A stretch of DNA of 64,000 bases, taken from contig NZ_JANQCD010000021.1 of assembly GCF_026672275.1 (NCBI RefSeq), positions 1-64,000 of the forward strand, read 5' to 3'. The stretch is from Marinifilum sp. D737 (lineage in GTDB: Bacteria; Bacteroidota; Bacteroidia; Bacteroidales; Marinifilaceae). The position numbers and the translations under genes were made by a program. Positions 15,923 to 25,348 of this stretch are shown here, piece after piece (position 1 is the stretch's first letter; each line of letters opens with the position of its first letter). The notes under the pieces were generated by a model. That model ran no database searches. It was given only the letters and a program-made list of their open reading frames with translations, and was not told where the DNA came from.

Positions 15923-18319
15923 ATGGCTACAAAAAAGAAATCAAAACCTAAATCCAGAAGAAAGATATTCACAAAACCCAATTTTTTAAATGACGAAAGA
16001 GCTCGTTTTATTTTGGGAGTTACTCTTTCGCTTTTTACCATATACACATGTCTGGCATTTGTATCTTTCTTTTTTACAGGAGGTGCAGATCAAAGCAAAC
16101 TGGATATTAAATGGCTCGAATTAATTACAGATTCGGAAATAAGAGTAGAAAACTGGACGGGTAAAACCGGGGCTTATCTTTCAAATTTATTCATCAACAA
16201 AGGTTTTGGAATTGCATCATTTTCTTTTCTGTATGTAATGGTGGTGCTATCTTTACGTTCTTGGGGATTAAAGATTCAATCCATCAAAAGAAGTATTCTT
16301 TACACTTTACTGTTTAGCATTTGGTTTTCAATAGGAATGGCTTTTGTTTTTGTGGATTCAACCAGCGACTCGTTTCTATTTTTGGGTGGTATTCATGGAT
16401 TCTTTATTAGCGAATGGCTAATTTCCATTATTGGTAACGTAGGAACTTTATTCCTACTAATATTAAGTCTTCTTTGCCTTTTAACATTCGGTTTTCAAAA
16501 CACTGTAGGATTCTTTAAAGGCTTGGTAAAGAAAAAAGAAAAAGCCGTAGATGCTACTTTAGAAGATGATATTTTTGAAGAAGAACTTGATGAAGACGTT
16601 ACAGAACAATCAGAAGCCATTGAAAAAATAGAACAAGAAACTCCAAGCTTCGAATCTGAAATTCTATTAACAGAAGAGTCGGAAAATCCTATCTCCGCAG
16701 CAGAAGAACCTATAGCAAAGCAAGCTGAAAGTGAAGATGGCGTAGAGTTGAAAATTGAAACTGTAAGAGAACAGGAAGAGACGGTTCCGATTAATCAAGA
16801 GCCTTTAGAAGACTTTGATCCAACCTTGGATTTATCAAGATATAAATTCCCTACCATCGACTTGTTGGAAGATCACCAAATCAACAATTCGGTGGTGAGC
16901 AAGGAAGAGCTGGAAAGTAATAAGAATAAGATTGTTGAAACTCTTCGACATTATAAAATTGAAATTGTACAAATTAAAGCAACCATAGGACCTACGGTTA
17001 CTCTTTACGAAATTGTTCCCGCACCAGGTGTTCGAATTTCCAAGATTAAAAACCTTGAAGATGACATTGCACTAAGTTTGTCAGCATTAGGAATTCGTAT
17101 TATTGCTCCTATTCCAGGAAAAGGTACAATTGGGATTGAAGTTCCGAACCGTACTCCTGAAATTGTTTCGATGAAAAACATTATCGCATCCAAGAAGTTT
17201 CAGGAATCAAAATTTGCATTACCTGTTGCATTGGGTAGAACCATTTCCAATGAAACATACACACTTGACTTAACCAAAATGCCTCACCTTTTGGTGGCTG
17301 GAGCTACTGGTCAAGGTAAATCGGTTGGCTTGAACGCCATTATTACATCTCTTTTGTATAAAAAGCATCCATCGCAACTAAAGTTCGTTTTGATTGACCC
17401 TAAAAAGGTAGAGTTAAGTATTTATTCTACCATCGAAAAACACTTTCTAGCAAAACTTCCCGACGAAGAAGAGCCTATTATTACCGATATCCATAAGGTA
17501 ATTGCTACGTTGAATTCCTTGTGTATCGAAATGGATTCTCGTTACGATTTGTTAAAAAAAGCGCATGCAAGAAATATAAAAGAATACAATACCAAGTTTG
17601 TAAAACGTAAATTAAATCCGGAAAATGGACACAGATATTTGCCATACATTGTGGTAATAATTGATGAGTTTGCCGATTTGATTATGACTGCAGGTAAGGA
17701 GGTTGAAGCTCCAATTGCCAGAATTGCCCAACTGGCTCGTGCAATTGGGATTCACATGATTATTGCAACACAACGACCTTCAACAAATATCATTACCGGT
17801 GTAATTAAGGCAAACTTCCCTGCCCGAATTGCATTTAAAGTAGCATCTATGATTGACTCGAGAACCATTTTGGACAGCCCTGGAGCCAATCAGTTAATTG
17901 GACGAGGTGATATGCTGATATCAACCAGTAGCGATTTGGTTCGTGTACAATGTGCATTTGTTGATACCCCAGAGGTTGAGGCAATTACAGATTATATTAT
18001 GGAGCAACAATCCTACCCTTCTGCACTGATGTTACCTGAATATGTTGGAGAATCATCGGAAAGTGGTGCTGGAGAAATTGATTTGCAAAAACGTGATGCT
18101 TTATTCGAAGAAGCTGCTCGCCTGGTAGTTACTTCTCAACAAGGATCAACATCGGGAATTCAACGCCGTTTTTCTATTGGTTATAACCGTGCTGGTAGAA
18201 TTGTAGATCAGTTGGAAGCTGCGGGAATTGTAGGACCTTTTGAAGGAAGTAAGGCCCGTCAGGTACTTATTCAAGACGAATATTCGCTGGAACAACTATT
18301 AAACAACATTGCGAATTAG
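15923..18319 (+). CDS. ftsK: DNA translocase FtsK
   Basis: 798 aa, ATG 15923. N-terminal membrane domain with about four helices (residues 30-195), an acidic linker (about 205-300), then the FtsK alpha/beta motor. The motor has Walker A GATGQGKSVG (about 458-467), Walker B YIVVIIDEFADLIM and ATQRPSTNIITGVIKANFPARIAFKV. The C-terminal gamma winged helix (RRFSIGYNRAGRIVDQLEAAGIVGPFEGSKARQVLI) reads KOPS-like polarity signals. It pumps chromosome ends to the septum and activates XerCD; xerD is 6 kb downstream. lolA follows 52 nt later. Confidence 0.95.
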   Translation: MATKKKSKPKSRRKIFTKPNFLNDERARFILGVTLSLFTIYTCLAFVSFFFTGGADQSKLDIKWLELITDSEIRVENWTGKTGAYLSNLFINKGFGIASFSFLYVMVVLSLRSWGLKIQSIKRSILYTLLFSIWFSIGMAFVFVDSTSDSFLFLGGIHGFFISEWLISIIGNVGTLFLLILSLLCLLTFGFQNTVGFFKGLVKKKEKAVDATLEDDIFEEELDEDVTEQSEAIEKIEQETPSFESEILLTEESENPISAAEEPIAKQAESEDGVELKIETVREQEETVPINQEPLEDFDPTLDLSRYKFPTIDLLEDHQINNSVVSKEELESNKNKIVETLRHYKIEIVQIKATIGPTVTLYEIVPAPGVRISKIKNLEDDIALSLSALGIRIIAPIPGKGTIGIEVPNRTPEIVSMKNIIASKKFQESKFALPVALGRTISNETYTLDLTKMPHLLVAGATGQGKSVGLNAIITSLLYKKHPSQLKFVLIDPKKVELSIYSTIEKHFLAKLPDEEEPIITDIHKVIATLNSLCIEMDSRYDLLKKAHARNIKEYNTKFVKRKLNPENGHRYLPYIVVIIDEFADLIMTAGKEVEAPIARIAQLARAIGIHMIIATQRPSTNIITGVIKANFPARIAFKVASMIDSRTILDSPGANQLIGRGDMLISTSSDLVRVQCAFVDTPEVEAITDYIMEQQSYPSALMLPEYVGESSESGAGEIDLQKRDALFEEAARLVVTSQQGSTSGIQRRFSIGYNRAGRIVDQLEAAGIVGPFEGSKARQVLIQDEYSLEQLLNNIAN

Positions 18320-18371
18320 GTCTGGCACAATAATTGAACTAAAAATCGAACAAATTATAAAATCATAACAA

Positions 18372-19013
18372 ATGAAAAACTTTTTTTGTTTCCTTTTACT
18401 TGGACTTATTAGTCTAAATGTATCGGCACAAGATGCTAAAGCAAAAGCTATTCTAGATAAAGTATCAGAAATTAACAAACAATACAAGAGCATTAAAGCT
18501 GAATTTACCTTTTCTATGGACAACGCGGAAGAGGACATTCACGAAATATCTGATGGAAGTATTCTTTTAAAAGAAAACAAATACAAACTAAAGTTAATGG
18601 GTGTTGATACCTATTTTGATGGTACAACTCAATATTCTCACATTATTGATGCCGAAGAAGTAAGCATTAAAGAACCAGATGAAGACGAAGATGAAGCATT
18701 AAACCCTGCTAAAATATTTTCGATTTACGAAAATGGTTTTACTTATAAGTATGTAAACGAAGTAAGTGAAAACGGGAAAAAGCTTCATGTAATTGATTTA
18801 TTTCCAACTGATGAAGAACGTGGTTTCACTCACATACGACTAAAAATCGATCAGGCTACAAACCAAATCAGTGCTCTTAAATCAGTTGGTAAAGATGGAA
18901 ACGATGTTAGCATTGTTCTTAAAAAGTTAACGCCTAATGTTAGCTTAACCGATAAGGATTTTGTATTTGATACTGCTGCCAATCCCGATGTGGATGTTAA
19001 CGATATGAGATAA
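18372..19013 (+). CDS. lolA: LolA-like outer-membrane lipoprotein carrier
   Basis: 213 aa, ATG 18372. Signal peptide MKNFFCFLLLGLISLNVSAQ. The LolA half-barrel follows (AILDKVSEINKQYKSIKAEFTFSM...DGSILLKENKYKLKLMGVDTYFDGTTQYSHIIDAEEVSIKEP). In Bacteroidota this gene regularly follows ftsK, as in Gammaproteobacteria. It shuttles lipoproteins through the periplasm. A terminator at 19037 closes the ftsK-lolA unit. Confidence 0.88.
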   Translation: MKNFFCFLLLGLISLNVSAQDAKAKAILDKVSEINKQYKSIKAEFTFSMDNAEEDIHEISDGSILLKENKYKLKLMGVDTYFDGTTQYSHIIDAEEVSIKEPDEDEDEALNPAKIFSIYENGFTYKYVNEVSENGKKLHVIDLFPTDEERGFTHIRLKIDQATNQISALKSVGKDGNDVSIVLKKLTPNVSLTDKDFVFDTAANPDVDVNDMR

Positions 19014-19036
19014 GATAGTTCTAAAATCTATATTAC

Positions 19037-19066
19037 AATCCTCTGTTTTCGCAGGGGATTTTTTTT
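19037..19066 (+). terminator. Intrinsic terminator after lolA
   Basis: AATCCTCTG (19037-19045) and CAGGGGATT (19052-19060) pair with one G-U around TTTTCG, then a T-run to 19066. Confidence 0.85.
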
Positions 19067-19270
19067 GCACCTAAGAAATATCGGGATTCCACACCCATTT
19101 TATTTTAAAGTTGACTATTTGCAAAAAGAAAATAGAGTGAAATTTTTGACACAAAGTCGTTTTTCCATCTTCCAAAGTAAACTGTTTAAAAGAGAGCTCT
19201 GCCTTTATTCATTAAAGCTGTCATTTCCTTTAATATATCTGAAATATGAACGTTTTATAAGATCAACACC

Positions 19271-19300
19271 ATACAAAATATTGGTATTTTGTATATCTTC
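19271..19300 (+). promoter_or_regulatory. Perfect inverted repeat overlapping a putative -7 box
   Basis: ATACAAAATA (19271-19280), TTGG spacer and TATTTTGTAT (19285-19294) form a perfect 10-bp inverted repeat. A TATCTTCG box (one mismatch to TAnnTTTG) runs from 19293 to 19300, 23 nt before the ATG at 19323. Candidate operator for the downstream three-gene operon. The rest of the 309-bp gap is the lolA terminator and featureless AT-rich DNA. Confidence 0.4.
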
Positions 19301-19322
19301 GATCAGATAAATATTCATACTT

Positions 19323-20507
19323 ATGAAAAGATTCAAATTCTTGGCAAGCCTAATCTTAATTGGCATTCTATCATTCTCTAACTCATATGCAAAGCAACTT
19401 TCAGAACAATCAGAAGTAAGTCTTCTAACCTGTTCGCCAGGCGAAGATATTTACCGACATTGGGGACACTCGGCATTGCGATTTCATGATCCATTAAACA
19501 AAATTGACCTGGTTTTTAATTATGGAACATTCAATTTTAACACGCCAAACTTTTACACGAAGTTTGCCAGAGGTAAATTAAAGTACCGATTGGCATTTGA
19601 ATCTTATCGTGATTTTTTACCTGAGTATATGAGATCCGGGCAAGGAGTTACTGAACAGAAGTTAAATTTAGACCTGGAAACAAAAAGAAAACTATTTGCC
19701 GCAATAGTAGAAAATTACAGACCTGAAAACAGGTATTATCATTACGATTTCTTATTTGATAATTGTTCAACTCGAATACGAGATATTATTGAGGACAATG
19801 TAGGTGGAAAAATCATCTATAAAGAAAATACTGAGGAGCCTAAAAACTTCTGGAATTTACTGGATCATTTTATGGAACGAAGTCGATGGGTTTACCTTGG
19901 CATTCATTTAATTCTAGGTTCGCCATGTGATGTTGAAGCCACACCATACCAGTATATGTTTTTACCTGACAATATGATGTTTGCCTTTGCCGATGCTACC
20001 GTGTTAAATAATGGAGAAAGAGTTCCCTTAGTTAGCCACACCAAGGAAGTATTAAAACCAGCTTTGGATTACAAGATGACAGAATGGTACAAGCGTCCTG
20101 GTTTTATATTCGGGATACTTTCACTAATCGTTTTATTCGTAAGCATTCGCACACTAAAAAACAAACGCGATTATTTTATTATCGATCATGTTTTATTCGG
20201 AGCAACTGGTTTAGTTGGATGGGTAATAATTTTCCTTTGGTTTTTTACCGATCATCAGGCAACCGGACCAAACTGGAATATTCTTTGGGCCTTACCATTT
20301 TATTTTCCATTGGCAAACATCTTGCTGAGCATGAAAAATAAAGCATCATACTTTTTCTTCTTTGCAAGCTCGGTACTATTATTAATTGTTTTGGCCGCAT
20401 GGTCTATCATTCCACAATCATTGCCAAATGAAATTTTACCGATTGTGGCCTTATTATTTATACGATCAATCTATATCGTTAAAAAATTAAAACTTAAGTT
20501 GATTTAA
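19323..20507 (+). CDS. Lnb-like N-terminal (DUF4105) membrane protein
   Basis: 394 aa, ATG 19323. Signal peptide, then a DUF4105/Lnb-N-terminal periplasmic domain (LLTCSPGEDIYRHWGHSALRFHDP...VFNYGTFNF...YRDFLPEY...YHYDFLFDNCSTRIRDIIEDN). This domain has the conserved Cys/His/Asn set of an NlpC/P60-like fold (family knowledge). From about residue 260 there are four to five membrane helices. Possibly an envelope hydrolase or sensor; substrate unknown. Its TAA overlaps the ATG of the next gene by 1 nt (TAATG), so translation is coupled. Confidence 0.8.
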   Translation: MKRFKFLASLILIGILSFSNSYAKQLSEQSEVSLLTCSPGEDIYRHWGHSALRFHDPLNKIDLVFNYGTFNFNTPNFYTKFARGKLKYRLAFESYRDFLPEYMRSGQGVTEQKLNLDLETKRKLFAAIVENYRPENRYYHYDFLFDNCSTRIRDIIEDNVGGKIIYKENTEEPKNFWNLLDHFMERSRWVYLGIHLILGSPCDVEATPYQYMFLPDNMMFAFADATVLNNGERVPLVSHTKEVLKPALDYKMTEWYKRPGFIFGILSLIVLFVSIRTLKNKRDYFIIDHVLFGATGLVGWVIIFLWFFTDHQATGPNWNILWALPFYFPLANILLSMKNKASYFFFFASSVLLLIVLAAWSIIPQSLPNEILPIVALLFIRSIYIVKKLKLKLI

Positions 20508-21265
20508 TGGATACTTTAGAAATTAATCAAACAAAATTTACAAAAACATTCAGAATTGGCTCTTTCGACACTGATTTTAACGGAAGAGTTAAACTTACAT
20601 CCATATGCAATTACCTGCAAGAAATTGCGGGTATGCATGCCGATGCCTTAAATTGGGGAATCGATAAATTAATGCAACAAAATTTATCGTGGGTTTTAAC
20701 ACGATTAAAAGTTAAAGTAATCGATTATCCAAAATGGATGGATGAGATTACTATTGAAACCTGGCCTACCGGAATTGAAGGATTGTTTGGGAATCGAGAT
20801 TTTAGAATTCTAGATAAGCATGGCAATACAATCATTCTGGCAAGTTCGTCATGGTTAATCATTAATATCAAGAGTAAAAGACCAACTCGTCCCCACTCCA
20901 TTATAGATGGTGACAAGTATGGCAATGCTGAAAAAGTATTTGAAACGCCATTGCAAAAATTAAATACTGATGTTCCTGAAAATCCAACCTTAAGTATTGA
21001 TGTACATTTCAGCGATATTGACATTAACCAGCATGTTAATAATGTGAAATACATCAAATGGATTATAGATTCGTGTCCTATCGAAAAATTACGTTCGGGG
21101 CTGATTGATGAATTAGAAGTTAATTTTCTGCACGAGGCCAAGTTCAGCGATCAATTAAACATTTATAATAATTGCAATAACAGTAATGACCGCGAATCTC
21201 ATTTTGTAATTAGAAACAACAAAAGCAATGTAGAAAATTGCAGGTCAATTATTAAATGGAAATAA
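20507..21265 (+). CDS. Acyl-ACP thioesterase
   Basis: 252 aa, ATG 20507. Two hotdog repeats: FRIGSFDTDFNGRVKLTSICNYLQEIAGMHADALNWG and a second with the acyl-ACP thioesterase signature DIDINQHVNNVKYIKW (N-x-H-x-N). It releases free fatty acids from acyl carrier protein in the cytoplasm. Length matches bacterial FatA-like enzymes. It is translationally coupled to the DUF4105 gene and followed 12 nt later by a membrane protein, suggesting envelope lipid remodelling (inference). Confidence 0.88.
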   Translation: MDTLEINQTKFTKTFRIGSFDTDFNGRVKLTSICNYLQEIAGMHADALNWGIDKLMQQNLSWVLTRLKVKVIDYPKWMDEITIETWPTGIEGLFGNRDFRILDKHGNTIILASSSWLIINIKSKRPTRPHSIIDGDKYGNAEKVFETPLQKLNTDVPENPTLSIDVHFSDIDINQHVNNVKYIKWIIDSCPIEKLRSGLIDELEVNFLHEAKFSDQLNIYNNCNNSNDRESHFVIRNNKSNVENCRSIIKWK

Positions 21266-21277
21266 CTTAAGAACAAT

Positions 21278-21841
21278 ATGCAACAATTTTTATCCGGATT
21301 CGAATCCGCTTTTTCATACTTAATTTCACTATCTCTTTTTGATCATCTTTTAATCCTATTGCTTTTCGGCATTGTTTTTCAGCTAAAAGAATGGAAAAAT
21401 TTATTTTCACTTTTCCTTGCCCTTGGTATTGGTTCTCTTGTGGGATTACTATTAGCATGTTTTAAAATCACACATTTCTCTTATTCAACCATCAGGTTGG
21501 CAACAGCAATTTCAATATTGGCTGTTGGAGTTCACCATATGATTTCAAACAACTTATCGGCAAATGCAATTCGATACAATTTTTTCGCATTAATCGGATT
21601 GGTAGTTGGCACCAGTATTAGCTTACATTACCTGAAAGCATTTGGCAGTAACTTAAAATTCATTCACTTATCAGGATACAGCCTTGGAGTATTGGCAGCA
21701 TTCCTATTAATTATATTGGTAGGATTGTTGATTTCTGCTATAATTATTGCTGTATTCAAAACCGACAGGAAAAGTTTTAAGCTTTCCATATCGGGAATTG
21801 GCATTGGAATAGCACTGGTTCTAATATATTTAAGGTATTAA
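21278..21841 (+). CDS. HupE/UreJ-like polytopic membrane protein
   Basis: 187 aa, ATG 21278. Six hydrophobic helices. The opening LSLFDHLLILLLFGIVFQLKEWKNLFSLFLALGIGSLVGLLL resembles the GxDHILF...KKW...FTIGHS region of HupE/UreJ-type permeases, but the glycine and second histidine are altered, so metal transport is uncertain. No urease or hydrogenase genes are nearby. Last gene of the 19323-21841 operon, with a terminator 15 nt after the stop. Confidence 0.55.
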   Translation: MQQFLSGFESAFSYLISLSLFDHLLILLLFGIVFQLKEWKNLFSLFLALGIGSLVGLLLACFKITHFSYSTIRLATAISILAVGVHHMISNNLSANAIRYNFFALIGLVVGTSISLHYLKAFGSNLKFIHLSGYSLGVLAAFLLIILVGLLISAIIIAVFKTDRKSFKLSISGIGIGIALVLIYLRY

Positions 21842-21856
21842 TCCAGTAGGATTTAA

Positions 21857-21890
21857 AAAAAATGCGAATCGAGATGATTCGCATTTTTTT
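21857..21890. terminator. Bidirectional terminator between the HupE-like gene and pyk
   Basis: AAAAAATGCGAATC (21857-21870) and GATTCGCATTTTTT (21876-21889) are perfectly complementary with a 5-nt loop, A-run before and T-run after. Serves both convergent transcripts. Confidence 0.9.
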
Positions 21891-21908
21891 TGCTTCAATA
21901 TTATCTTG

Positions 21909-23324
21909 TTACACTTTATGTGTCAACTGATCTACTTTACTGATCTCCATAAAAGAAACACCCTTAGATGGACCAAAACTACCTCCAATGATAATCACCA
22001 TATCATCACCTGTGAAGTATTTCTTTTCCATTAAAGTATACATCGATTGTTTCACGTACTCATCTCTACTAGCTAATAATTTTCTATAACCAGCTTCAAC
22101 TCCATATGAAAGAGCCAATTCTCGCATAACTCTTTTTGAATAACACAATGCATAAACCGGAGAAGTTCCTCTATAAGCTGAAAGATAACGGCCTGTTCTT
22201 CCTGTTAAGGTATCGGTTACAATTGCTTTTACAGGAAGTAATTGAGATGATTTTACTGCTGATCGAGCCAAAATTGCTGTTAACTCCTGGTTACTAGGCA
22301 CAAAATTCTTTCTTGTATCAGGATACAATTCTTTCTCAACCTCAATGGCAACCTCTTTCATTGTACGAACCGACTCAACCGGATAATCACCATAAGCAGT
22401 TTCTCCACTTAGCATGATAGCATCAGTTCTATTATATATTGCATTTGCAATATCACTAACCTCTGCACGTGTTGGTCTAGGACTTTTAATCATTGAATGG
22501 AGCATCTGGGTTGCAATAATCACAGGTTTTTTACGCTCCATACATTTTCTAATGATTTTTCGTTGAATAACAGGTAATTTTTGTGCAGGTATTTCAATAG
22601 CCAAATCGCCTCTTGCAACCATTATACCATACGCATGATCAAGAATTTCGTCAATATTATCAACACCTTCCTGATTTTCTATTTTTGCTATGATTTTAAC
22701 TTTGGAATCATATTTATCCAGGATTTTTTGAATTTCAATAACATCCTCTTTGTTTCTAACAAAGGAATGAGCGATAAAATCAATATCCTGTTCGATAGCA
22801 AAGTCGATAAAAGTTCTATCTTTTTTAGTAAGTGAAGGTAGTTTGATAGAAACTCCAGGTACATTTACACTCTTTCGATTTTTAATTGGACCTTCGTTTC
22901 TAGCCTCTACAAGCAAGAAGTCATCATGCTTTTCAATAACTAATAACTCAAGTTCTCCATCATCAATCAAGATCTTCTTACCTACTTCTACATCATTTAC
23001 AAAATCTTCGTAGCTAACCAACAAGCAGTCACCTGCCTCTTCATCCTCCTTCTTTCCCTTAATTTTAATCTTATCACCACTATTAAGGAATAAATCATCT
23101 TCAACATCTACTGTTCTGATTTCAGGACCTTTTGTATCCACAAGTAAAGCTATTCTGTCTGAAACAGCTCTTACATTATCAATTACTTTTTGGGCATCGG
23201 CATGTGTTTGATGTGCTGTATTAAGCCTTACAACGTTCATACCCTCTTCAAAAAGTTGTGTAAGAAATTCGACATCACACCTCTTGTCAGAAATCGTTGC
23301 AATAATTTTCGTATGCTTCTTCAT
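21909..23324 (-). CDS. pyk: Pyruvate kinase
   Basis: 471 aa, ATG 23324. PEP + ADP to pyruvate + ATP. Motifs: TKIIATISDKRCD at the start, VRLNTAHQTH, VDTKGPEIRT, then KIIAKIENQEGVDNIDEIL (catalytic lysine region), VARGDLAIEIP, and MLSGETAYGDYPVESVRTM with the C-terminal domain. Full length. A -7-like TATCTTTG lies on the minus strand at 23365-23358. Opposes pckA in carbon flow at the PEP node, 2 kb away. Confidence 0.95.
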   Translation of the reverse strand: MKKHTKIIATISDKRCDVEFLTQLFEEGMNVVRLNTAHQTHADAQKVIDNVRAVSDRIALLVDTKGPEIRTVDVEDDLFLNSGDKIKIKGKKEDEEAGDCLLVSYEDFVNDVEVGKKILIDDGELELLVIEKHDDFLLVEARNEGPIKNRKSVNVPGVSIKLPSLTKKDRTFIDFAIEQDIDFIAHSFVRNKEDVIEIQKILDKYDSKVKIIAKIENQEGVDNIDEILDHAYGIMVARGDLAIEIPAQKLPVIQRKIIRKCMERKKPVIIATQMLHSMIKSPRPTRAEVSDIANAIYNRTDAIMLSGETAYGDYPVESVRTMKEVAIEVEKELYPDTRKNFVPSNQELTAILARSAVKSSQLLPVKAIVTDTLTGRTGRYLSAYRGTSPVYALCYSKRVMRELALSYGVEAGYRKLLASRDEYVKQSMYTLMEKKYFTGDDMVIIIGGSFGPSKGVSFMEISKVDQLTHKV

Positions 23325-23454
23325 AGAAAAACTCTTTCATTATTAGTTTTGGCGATACAAAGATAGTCAATATTACCACAAGGATATAGGCAAATATTCT
23401 ATAGCATAAATTGCAAACGATGTAAAAAAAACTTTTATCACAAAAAAATAAACG

Positions 23455-23880
23455 TTAATCCAAACGAGATAAAAGAGCTTCTACCGCCAGGCGATAAGAA
23501 TCCAAGCCAAATCCTGCAATTGTGCCAATACAATCTTTTCCAATCATGGTTTTTCCCCGGAAAGATTCTCTTTTATGGATATTTGATATATGCACCTCAA
23601 TAACAGGCGCATTCACAGCAGAAATCGCATCTCCAAGAGCTACAGAAGTGTGAGTATAAGCACCAGCATTTAGAATAATACCATCATAATCGAAACCTAC
23701 ACGATGTATTTCATTTATCAATTCTCCTTCTATATTGGATTGGTAATATTCGAGTTGAATTTTTCCGTACATCTTCTTTAACTCCTCAAAATAAGTTTCA
23801 AACGAAACCTCTCCATATATAGATTTTTCGCGTACTCCAAGCAAATTTAGGTTAGGGCCATTTATTATCAAAAAATTCAT
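23455..23880 (-). CDS. aroQ: 3-dehydroquinate dehydratase, type II
   Basis: 141 aa, ATG 23880. It dehydrates 3-dehydroquinate in the shikimate pathway. Type II signature: MNFLIINGPNLNLLGVRE, active-site tyrosine in KSIYG, YYQSNIEGELINEIH, ILNAGAYTHTSVALGDAI and VIEVHISNIHKRESFR. Normal length for the dodecameric enzyme. Same strand as pyk but 130 nt apart; divergent from xerD. It supplies chorismate, which the menaquinone genes of this window consume. Confidence 0.95.
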   Translation of the reverse strand: MNFLIINGPNLNLLGVREKSIYGEVSFETYFEELKKMYGKIQLEYYQSNIEGELINEIHRVGFDYDGIILNAGAYTHTSVALGDAISAVNAPVIEVHISNIHKRESFRGKTMIGKDCIGTIAGFGLDSYRLAVEALLSRLD

Positions 23881-24066
23881 CTTATCAAAAATAATTAAGG
23901 TTAAACATAAATAGTATATGAAAAATTTGTCAGCTTACGTAATATTTTTTTAAATTGCACACAAGAATTATCATAAACATTTCGTATATTTAAACGACTG
24001 AGTAAAACTACAAATTATAAAGCAAATTATTTACAACTATAACTACATACTAAAAACTGGATAAAA

Positions 24067-24972
24067 ATGAAATGGACAACAACAATTGAAAATTTTAAGA
24101 CCTACCTCACCTTAGAGAAGTCACTCTCTAAGAACTCGGTAGATGCTTACATTAATGACATTACTAAGTTAACTACTTTCTTTAGAGAAAAGAATATTGA
24201 GGTAACTCCTGAAGAAGTAGTACTTCAGCATTTAAAGGATTTTGTTGCTTGGATTAATGATGCAGGTACTAGCCCTCGCACACAAGCACGTGTAATTTCT
24301 GGTATTAAAGCTTTCTTTAAGTATTTATTATTGGAAGAAATTATCGAAAAAAATCCAACTGCTTTATTAGAAGCTCCAAAAATTGGACGTAAACTTCCTG
24401 ACACTTTAACTACTGACGAAATTGACGTTTTGGTAAAAGCTGTTGACATGAACAAGTCAGAAGGTCAAAGAAACCGAGCAATTCTTGAAACTTTATATTC
24501 TTGTGGATTGAGAGTATCAGAGTTAATCGATTTAAGAGTTTCTAACCTTCACTTCCGTATGGGATTCATTAAAATTCATGGAAAAGGAAACAAAGAGCGT
24601 TTAATTCCAATTGGAAAGAAAGCTAAAAAAGAAATCAAATTGTATCTTAAAAACTATCGCGGTAAATTAAATATCGATAAGGATAGTGAAGACATTTTGT
24701 TCTTGAACAGAAGAGGTCGTAAGTTATCACGTGTAATGATCTTTACTATCATTAAGAACTTATCTAAGAAAGTTGGCTTGAAGAAAAATGTTTCTCCTCA
24801 CACTTTCCGTCACTCTTTTGCATCTCATCTGGTAGAAGGTGGTGCTGATTTAAGAGCTGTACAAGAAATGTTAGGTCACGAGTCAATTTTAACAACTGAA
24901 ATTTACACTCATTTGGATAGAGAGTATTTGAAAGAAACAATCAAAAATTTCCATCCAAGATCTAAAGACTAA
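24067..24972 (+). CDS. xerD: Tyrosine recombinase XerD
   Basis: 301 aa, ATG 24067. N-terminal SAM-like core-binding domain (FKTYLTLEKSLSKNSVDAYINDITKL). The catalytic domain has Arg in LYSCGLRVSELIDLR, Lys in KIHGKGNKERLIPIG, HTFRHSFASHLVEGGADLRAVQEMLGHESILTTEIYTHLD carrying His, Arg, His and the nucleophilic Tyr. Length and divergent placement next to aroQ fit the chromosomal dimer-resolution recombinase acting at dif, activated by FtsK, rather than a mobile-element integrase. No dif site or att repeats were seen here. Confidence 0.93.
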   Translation: MKWTTTIENFKTYLTLEKSLSKNSVDAYINDITKLTTFFREKNIEVTPEEVVLQHLKDFVAWINDAGTSPRTQARVISGIKAFFKYLLLEEIIEKNPTALLEAPKIGRKLPDTLTTDEIDVLVKAVDMNKSEGQRNRAILETLYSCGLRVSELIDLRVSNLHFRMGFIKIHGKGNKERLIPIGKKAKKEIKLYLKNYRGKLNIDKDSEDILFLNRRGRKLSRVMIFTIIKNLSKKVGLKKNVSPHTFRHSFASHLVEGGADLRAVQEMLGHESILTTEIYTHLDREYLKETIKNFHPRSKD

Positions 24973-25026
24973 TTGAATTTTCTTTCCATTTTATAATGGA
25001 ATTTTGAAATAAATGTCACTTTTTAC

Positions 25027-25059
25027 ACCTCCAAGGCGGTTGCTTTGGAGGTTTTTTTA
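25027..25059 (+). terminator. Intrinsic terminator of xerD
   Basis: ACCTCCAA (25027-25034) and TTGGAGGT (25045-25052) pair around 10 nt, then a T-run. Starts 55 nt after the xerD stop. Confidence 0.82.
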
Positions 25060-25153
25060 TAACTTTTAGTTAGAATTCTTCCTGCTACTCTATCTCTCAA
25101 GCGTACTCTATACTTAATCATAATTTTTAATCATTTAGAACTAGTAATATTTA

Positions 25154-25167
25154 CGCAAACGTTTGTA
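25154..25167. promoter_or_regulatory. LacI-type operator-like palindrome
   Basis: CAAACGTTTG (25156-25165), a perfect palindrome centred on CG in an AT-rich context, of the kind bound by LacI/GalR/CcpA-like regulators. It is 220 nt upstream of the pckA start in the 412-bp xerD-pckA gap. Apart from this, the xerD terminator and the site at 25349, the gap shows no gene. Confidence 0.35.
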
Positions 25168-25348
25168 TTTCAAAGAAAAGATGGGATTATTTTAAACAAA
25201 AAAAGAAGGGAAAACTGAAAAAAAGAAGCGTTTTCAACGTCCCTAGATCAATTTTCCCCACGGTAAAAGTAGTAAAACTTACTGAGAAATAATACATTAA
25301 AAATTACAAAAAAATATATACATAGTAGGATTTATGCATATATAGTCA

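Noticed and set aside
19065-19310. Plus-strand open frame of 81 codons after lolA
   Set aside because: Starts at TTG inside the terminator T-run, overlaps the inverted repeat and promoter of the next operon, and has no recognisable sequence.
24067-24972. Mobile-element integrase
   Set aside because: Length, motifs and aroQ-divergent position fit housekeeping XerD; no att repeats or cargo genes nearby.
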